From: Rhodocyclaceae bacterium UBA5602
GTDB lineage: Bacteria; Pseudomonadota; Gammaproteobacteria; Burkholderiales; Rhodocyclaceae
Direction of reading: 5' to 3'
Length of the DNA: 9,149 nucleotides
Assembly (NCBI GenBank): GCA_002424865.1
Contig: DILC01000033.1
Coordinates: 44,749-53,897 of the forward strand
Position 1 is the stretch's first letter, and every line of letters starts with the position of its first letter. Below, one piece after another: positions 5,297-9,149 of the stretch. The notes beneath the pieces are model-generated. The model saw only the letters and a list, made by a program, of their open reading frames with translations. It was not told the DNA's origin and made no database searches. A program made the position numbers and the translations under genes.

Positions 5297-8000
5297 GCGC
5301 ACCGACACCCCGCAAACAATTTATCTCAAGGATTACACCCCGCCTGCCTGGTGGGTCGACACGGTTGATCTGCATGTGGCGATTCAGGAGGGCTATGCCG
5401 AGGTGAGCGCCAAACTGGGCTGCCGGCGAAATATGCAGGTGGTGGGTGGCGAGTTCGTTTTGCATGGCGAGGCGCTTGACTTGCGAAAACTTCTCGTAGA
5501 GACGCATCGCGCTGGCGTTGGTGACACGGCGCTGGACGCGTCGCAATACACGCTGACGGACGGCGCGCTGACCATCCATGCAGCGCTGCCGGACAATTTC
5601 GTGCTGGAAACCGTGGTGCGCATCCAGCCGGACAAGAACACGCAGCTCTCGGGCTTGTACCGTTCGCGCGATGGGTATTTCACGCAATGCGAGGCCGAGG
5701 GCTTTCGCCGCATCACGTTTTTTCCCGACCGGCCGGATGTGATGGCGCGCTACACCTGCACCATCGAAGCCGACCGCGAGCGCTTTCCGCAACTGCTGTC
5801 CAATGGCAATCGGGTGGCCAGCGGCGCATCCTTGGGTGAGGAAAATGCCGGCCGGCACTGGGCGCGCTGGGAAGACCCTTTCGCCAAGCCGTGTTATCTG
5901 TTCGCGCTGGTGGCGGCCAGGCTGGATGTACTGGAGGATGTTTTTGTGACCCAATCCGGCCGATCGGTGCGCTGCGCGGTGTACGTCGAGCCGGGCAAGC
6001 TTGACCAGTGCGGGCATGCGCTGGTTGCCTTGAAGAAGGCGATGCGTTGGGATGAAGAACGTTTCGGGCTGGAGATGGATCTGGATCACTACATGATCGT
6101 CGCGGTGGGCGACTTCAACATGGGGGCGATGGAGAACAAGGGGCTCAACATTTTCAACACCAAGTATGTGCTGGCGCGCCAGGATACGGCGACGGATGCG
6201 GATTACCAGGCCATCGACCGCGTGGTGGGGCACGAGTATTTCCACAATTGGACGGGCAACCGCGTGACTTGCCGCGACTGGTTTCAGTTGTCGCTGAAGG
6301 AAGGGCTGACCGTGTTCCGCGACCAGGAGTTCGGCGCGGACGTGCATTCGCGCGCGGTGACGCGCATCCAGGAAGTGCGCACGCTGCGCATCGCGCAGTT
6401 TCCCGAGGATGCGGGGCCGATGGCGCATCCGATCCGCCCGGCGTCTTACGCCGAGATCAATAATTTTTACACCGCCACGGTGTATGAGAAGGGCGCGGAA
6501 GTGGTGCGCATGATCCAGACGCTGATCGGGCGCGAGGCGTTCCGGCGCGGCATGGATTTGTATTTTGCGCGGCATGACGGGCAGGCGGTGACGTGCGAGG
6601 ATTTTGTCGCGGCGATGGCGTCGGCCAGCGGCGTGAACCTCACGCAGTTCCGCCGCTGGTATGCCCGCGCGGGCACGCCGCGCTTGCACGCGACAGGGCG
6701 GTATGATGCCGCCGCCAAGCGTTACACCCTGACCTTGGCGCAAACCCTGGCGCCGACGGCGTATGAAGCGCGGCTGCGGGAAGCGGGCTTGCCGGTGGAT
6801 GATGGCCCGCTGCACATGCCGGTTGCGGTCGGTTTGGTGTTGCCGGATGGCAGCGATGCTTTTTTAGAGCAGACAAAGGTGCTCTCGCTCACTGAGGCTG
6901 AGCAGAATTTTGTCTTCGATGATATTCCGGCAGCGCCCGTGGTGTCCTTGCTGCGTGATTTTTCCGCGCCCGTGCAACTGGATTTTGCGCAAACCGATGC
7001 CGAGCTCGCGCATTTGATGGCGCACGATTCGGACGCCTTCAATCGCTGGGAGGCCGGACAGCGCCTGGCCACGCGTGTGCTGCTGGCGGGTATCGCGGCA
7101 GAGGGCAAGGAGGACTGGATTCCGGCGAGTTTTGTGGCCGCCTGTGCGCGGGTATTGGAAGCCGGCCTGCAAGGGGGAAGGGATAGCGCTGCATTGGCCG
7201 CTGAATCCTTGACGCTGCCTGCCGAGCAAGTATTGGCGGAAGTGGTCTCGGGACAAGGCCGGGTGATCGACCCTGACGCGATTCATCAGGCGCGCATCCA
7301 GCTGCGTCGCCATCTGGCGGGCGCCTTGCGCGATCGTTTTGAAGTGGTGTGGACGGACTTGGCGCCCAGCGGGCCGTATGCGCCGACGGGCGAGCAGGTC
7401 GGCCGCCGCGCCTTGCGCAACCTGTGTCTTGGCTATCTTGCGGAGAGCGAGGCGGACTATCTGCACGCTGCGGTCTTGCCACGCTTGATGGCGCAGTTGA
7501 ATCGCAGCGACAACATGACGGATGCCAGCGCGGCGCTCGGTGTGTTGGCGAATCTCGACCTGCCCGAGCGTGAAACGGCGTTGGCGATTTTTTATGCCAA
7601 GTGGCAGGACGAGGCTTTGGTGGTCGACAAGTGGCTGCAAGTTCAAGCGACGTCAAGGCTGCCGGAGACCACGGCGCGGGTCGCTGAATTGATGCGCCAC
7701 CCGGCGTTTGACATCAAAAATCCGAACAAGGTGTATGCCCTGGTGCGCAGCTTTTGCGCCGCCAACCCGCGCCATTTTCATGCGGCGGATGGCAGCGGCT
7801 ACCGGCTGGCGGCGGACTTCATCATCGGGCTGCAGGCGATGAATCCGCAAGTGGCGTCCCGCATTGCGCGCAGCTTTGACCGCTGGCGGCAGTTCGATGC
7901 CGTGCGCCAGGGGCATGCGCGCCAAGCGCTGGAGCGGATTGCCGGGTGTGAGGGCTTGGCCAAGGATGTGGCTGAAGTCGTGGCCAACGCCTTGAAGTAA
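5295..8000 (+). CDS. pepN: Aminopeptidase N (M1 family zinc metallopeptidase)
   Basis: This 901-residue enzyme removes N-terminal amino acids from peptides in the cytoplasm, in the last steps of protein turnover. It aligns with E. coli PepN (870) throughout. An N-terminal beta domain (about 1-205) includes TQCEAEG with substrate-amine residue E133. The catalytic domain (about 206-455) has the exopeptidase motif GAMEN at 277-281, zinc motif HEYFH at 313-317, third zinc ligand E336 and transition-state Y397. A beta domain and a C-terminal helical domain (about 556-901) follow, ending with DGSGYRLAADFI and the NPQVASRIARSF stretch. All catalytic residues are present. The extra length lies partly upstream of the active site, where numbering is shifted by 12-16 residues. 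The start is supported by AGGA at 5284-5287, seven bases upstream. A weak promoter-like pair (TTGCTG 5249-5254, TGTACT 5272-5277) sits in the 55-bp gap after lysR. bioD follows after 4 bp and is probably cotranscribed. Confidence 0.98.
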   Translation: MRTDTPQTIYLKDYTPPAWWVDTVDLHVAIQEGYAEVSAKLGCRRNMQVVGGEFVLHGEALDLRKLLVETHRAGVGDTALDASQYTLTDGALTIHAALPDNFVLETVVRIQPDKNTQLSGLYRSRDGYFTQCEAEGFRRITFFPDRPDVMARYTCTIEADRERFPQLLSNGNRVASGASLGEENAGRHWARWEDPFAKPCYLFALVAARLDVLEDVFVTQSGRSVRCAVYVEPGKLDQCGHALVALKKAMRWDEERFGLEMDLDHYMIVAVGDFNMGAMENKGLNIFNTKYVLARQDTATDADYQAIDRVVGHEYFHNWTGNRVTCRDWFQLSLKEGLTVFRDQEFGADVHSRAVTRIQEVRTLRIAQFPEDAGPMAHPIRPASYAEINNFYTATVYEKGAEVVRMIQTLIGREAFRRGMDLYFARHDGQAVTCEDFVAAMASASGVNLTQFRRWYARAGTPRLHATGRYDAAAKRYTLTLAQTLAPTAYEARLREAGLPVDDGPLHMPVAVGLVLPDGSDAFLEQTKVLSLTEAEQNFVFDDIPAAPVVSLLRDFSAPVQLDFAQTDAELAHLMAHDSDAFNRWEAGQRLATRVLLAGIAAEGKEDWIPASFVAACARVLEAGLQGGRDSAALAAESLTLPAEQVLAEVVSGQGRVIDPDAIHQARIQLRRHLAGALRDRFEVVWTDLAPSGPYAPTGEQVGRRALRNLCLGYLAESEADYLHAAVLPRLMAQLNRSDNMTDASAALGVLANLDLPERETALAIFYAKWQDEALVVDKWLQVQATSRLPETTARVAELMRHPAFDIKNPNKVYALVRSFCAANPRHFHAADGSGYRLAADFIIGLQAMNPQVASRIARSFDRWRQFDAVRQGHARQALERIAGCEGLAKDVAEVVANALK

Positions 8001-8004
8001 TGGC

Positions 8005-8706
8005 ATGAGCGCGTATTTCATTACCGGTACCGGCACGGATATTGGCAAAACCTGGCTCACCTGTGCGCTGTTGCGGCACTGGCGCGCTGCCGGGCAGCCT
8101 GTTCAAGCCTATAAGCCGGTGCTCTCAGGCTTTGATATGGCCACAGCAGAAGCGAGCGATGCCGGACAAATCCTTGCGGCATTGGGGCGCACGATGGATG
8201 TCGCTGCATTGGACGAGATTGCGCCCTGGCGTTTTGCCGCGCCCTTGTCGCCCGACATGGCGGCAACAAGAGAAGGGCGGGCAGTTGATTTTGACGCGCT
8301 GGTCGCCTTTACGCGCCGTTGCCTGCCCGCGAAGCGGCATTCCAGGCAGGCAGGGCACGCCAGCACCGAATTTCCCATGCTTGTCGAAGGTGTCGGTGGC
8401 GTGATGGTGCCACTGGATGCGCAACACACCGTGCGCGACTGGATCGCCGCCAGTGATCTGCCTTGCGTGCTGGTCGCGGGCAGTTATCTGGGCAGTTTGA
8501 GCCATACGCTGACGGCGTTGGAGTCACTCAAGAAAGTCGGCGCTGGCGTGACGGCGATCGTGGTGAATGAATCCCCCGATTCTTCTGTTTCCCCGGATGA
8601 AACCTTGACATCCTTGCATCCGCATGTGGGCGATGTGCCTTTGCTTGGCATTGATCGCGCCTATCCTGCCAGCGGCGTGGCGGCGCTGGCGGAAATTTTG
8701 CGCTGA
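8005..8706 (+). CDS. bioD: ATP-dependent dethiobiotin synthetase
   Basis: This 233-residue P-loop enzyme closes the ureido ring of dethiobiotin from 7,8-diaminopelargonate, CO2 and ATP, the penultimate step of biotin synthesis, in the cytoplasm. The P-loop is TGTGTDIGKT at 7-16, with K15 and T16 at the E. coli positions; E. coli D10 is glycine here. YKPVLSG at 36-42 carries the active-site K37 and S41, and VEGVGG at 127-132 carries E128. SDAG and the APLSPDMAA segment are also family-typical. Relative to E. coli BioD there are about 13 extra residues just before the VEGVGG strand (about 105-124, basic and polar). The APWRFAAPLSPDMAATREGR stretch resembles alphaproteobacterial BioD proteins as I know them, so a different ancestry from the neighbours is possible. 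It begins 4 bp after the pepN stop without a clear Shine-Dalgarno sequence, suggesting translational coupling. No other biotin gene is in the window. Confidence 0.95.
   Translation: MSAYFITGTGTDIGKTWLTCALLRHWRAAGQPVQAYKPVLSGFDMATAEASDAGQILAALGRTMDVAALDEIAPWRFAAPLSPDMAATREGRAVDFDALVAFTRRCLPAKRHSRQAGHASTEFPMLVEGVGGVMVPLDAQHTVRDWIAASDLPCVLVAGSYLGSLSHTLTALESLKKVGAGVTAIVVNESPDSSVSPDETLTSLHPHVGDVPLLGIDRAYPASGVAALAEILR
8320..8352 (+). repeat. Inverted repeat inside the bioD insertion
   Basis: TGCCTGCC at 8320-8327 and GGCAGGCA at 8345-8352 are perfectly complementary, separated by 17 bases. The pair lies within the part of bioD that encodes the extra residues before the VEGVGG strand. It may mark how the insertion arose, or be chance in GC-rich coding DNA. 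Confidence 0.4.
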
Positions 8707-8741
8707 TTGTTGGCAGGCTTTGGCGCTATAGCCGAGGTGTG

Positions 8742-9149
8742 TTATTCGCTTGCGGGTTTGGCGAGTGCCGCGACGGTGGCTTCACGTTGAGTCTGCTGGT
8801 TATCCTTATTCTCGTCTCCCATCGTCCACCCCCCGCCCAAGGCACGGATCAACTGCACGCTGGCGCGCAACTGGCGGGTGTTGATCGCCAAGGCGTTGCG
8901 CTGAGCCTGCAGGGCCGTGGTTTGCGAGCTGACGACTTCAAGGTAACTGATGGCGCCTTCGCGGTAGCGCGTGTTGGCAAAGTCGAGCGAGCGTTGCGCT
9001 GCGGCAGCGGCGGCTTGCTCGGCTTCGAGCGCCGTGTGGTAATGCTGGAGCTGTGCCAGATTATCCTCGACTTGCTGAAAAGCAGCCAGCGCGACACTGC
9101 GATATTGCGCGCTTAATTCGTCCAGCGCTGCCCGGGATTGCGCGACTTT
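8742..9149 (-). CDS. Outer-membrane efflux protein, NodT/OprM type (3' end only)
   Basis: The minus strand is open from the right edge to a TAA at 8742-8744, giving the last 135 residues of a protein whose start lies beyond the window. The translation has the C-terminal helical repeat of TolC-like RND efflux channels: a FQQVEDNLAQLQHY stretch, an alanine-rich helix (EAEQAAAAAAQ), the signature TRYREGAISYLEVVSSQTTA, and the family ending LIRALGGGW. These proteins form trimeric channels across the outer membrane and periplasm for tripartite drug or metal efflux pumps; the N-terminal lipobox usual for NodT members would be outside the window. After GGGW there is a further hydrophilic tail of about 27 residues (TMGDENKDNQQTQ onward). 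The gene converges on bioD with only 35 bp between stop codons, and I see no strong terminator there. Partner membrane-fusion and RND pump genes would be expected to the right. Confidence 0.92.
   Translation of the reverse strand, partial: KVAQSRAALDELSAQYRSVALAAFQQVEDNLAQLQHYHTALEAEQAAAAAAQRSLDFANTRYREGAISYLEVVSSQTTALQAQRNALAINTRQLRASVQLIRALGGGWTMGDENKDNQQTQREATVAALAKPASE

Noticed and set aside
5277..6815. A 512-codon open frame on the minus strand, antisense to pepN
   Set aside because: The plus-strand frame is unmistakably PepN with all catalytic motifs. The antisense product is rich in R, H, A and Q with no recognisable family, as expected from the complement of GC-rich codons.
6864..7656. 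Overlapping minus-strand open frames of 205 and 260 codons within the 3' part of pepN
   Set aside because: They are antisense to the conserved helical C-terminal domain of PepN, and their composition is the usual arginine/proline-rich shadow.
8707..8741. A terminator between the convergent bioD and efflux genes
   Set aside because: Only a very short imperfect pairing (GGC-GCTATA-GCC) is visible and there is no T-tract on either strand.
8739..9116. A 125-codon plus-strand open frame after bioD
   Set aside because: The opposite strand clearly encodes the C terminus of a NodT/OprM-type efflux channel, so this frame is its complement.
1..9149. CRISPR array, defence island, prophage or transposon remnants
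   Set aside because: I found no regularly spaced repeats with unique spacers, no integrase, transposase or phage-like protein, and no defence-gene domains. All the long genes are ordinary metabolic, transport or regulatory families.

Overview
The window reads as an ordinary, gene-dense piece of proteobacterial chromosome. It is GC-rich and the gene families are typical of Gram-negative bacteria: an exported YceI protein, an outer-membrane efflux component and a gluzincin-type PepN. PepN, pirin and AzoR look most like betaproteobacterial proteins. BioD has wording I associate with alphaproteobacteria, so the class is an inference and not settled. I see no insertion sequence, phage gene, CRISPR array, tRNA or rRNA.

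Layout, left to right. (1) 3-1772, minus: a complete MsbA-related ABC exporter half-transporter. (2) 1773-2055: a 283-bp spacer with no convincing gene, rich in short direct and inverted repeats and carrying a perfect 11-bp-stem hairpin. (3) 2056-4229, minus: three genes transcribed right to left, azoR (FMN-dependent NADH-azoreductase/quinone reductase), a pirin family dioxygenase and a periplasmic YceI-type lipocalin-like protein. (4) 4325-5239, plus: a CrgA/DmlR-type LysR regulator transcribed divergently from azoR across a 95-bp intergenic region. That region holds a good inverted repeat lying between the -35 and -10 boxes of a proposed azoR promoter. (5) 5295-8000, plus: pepN, aminopeptidase N. 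(6) 8005-8706, plus: bioD, dethiobiotin synthetase, starting 4 bp after the pepN stop. (7) 8742-9149, minus: the 3' end of a NodT/OprM-type outer-membrane efflux gene that runs off the right edge and converges on bioD.

The functional core is the lysR / azoR-pirin-yceI block. AzoR removes quinones and azo compounds by two-electron reduction, pirins are often iron-dependent quercetinase-like dioxygenases, and YceI proteins bind polyisoprenoids or quinone-like lipids in the periplasm. I infer a small regulon, controlled by the divergent LysR protein, that handles quinones or aromatic electrophiles. pepN-bioD is a compact housekeeping pair with no shared pathway. I found no clearly novel system. 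The most useful second looks are the operator-like palindrome, the hairpin between azoR and pirin, the repeat-rich spacer and the unusual insertion in BioD.
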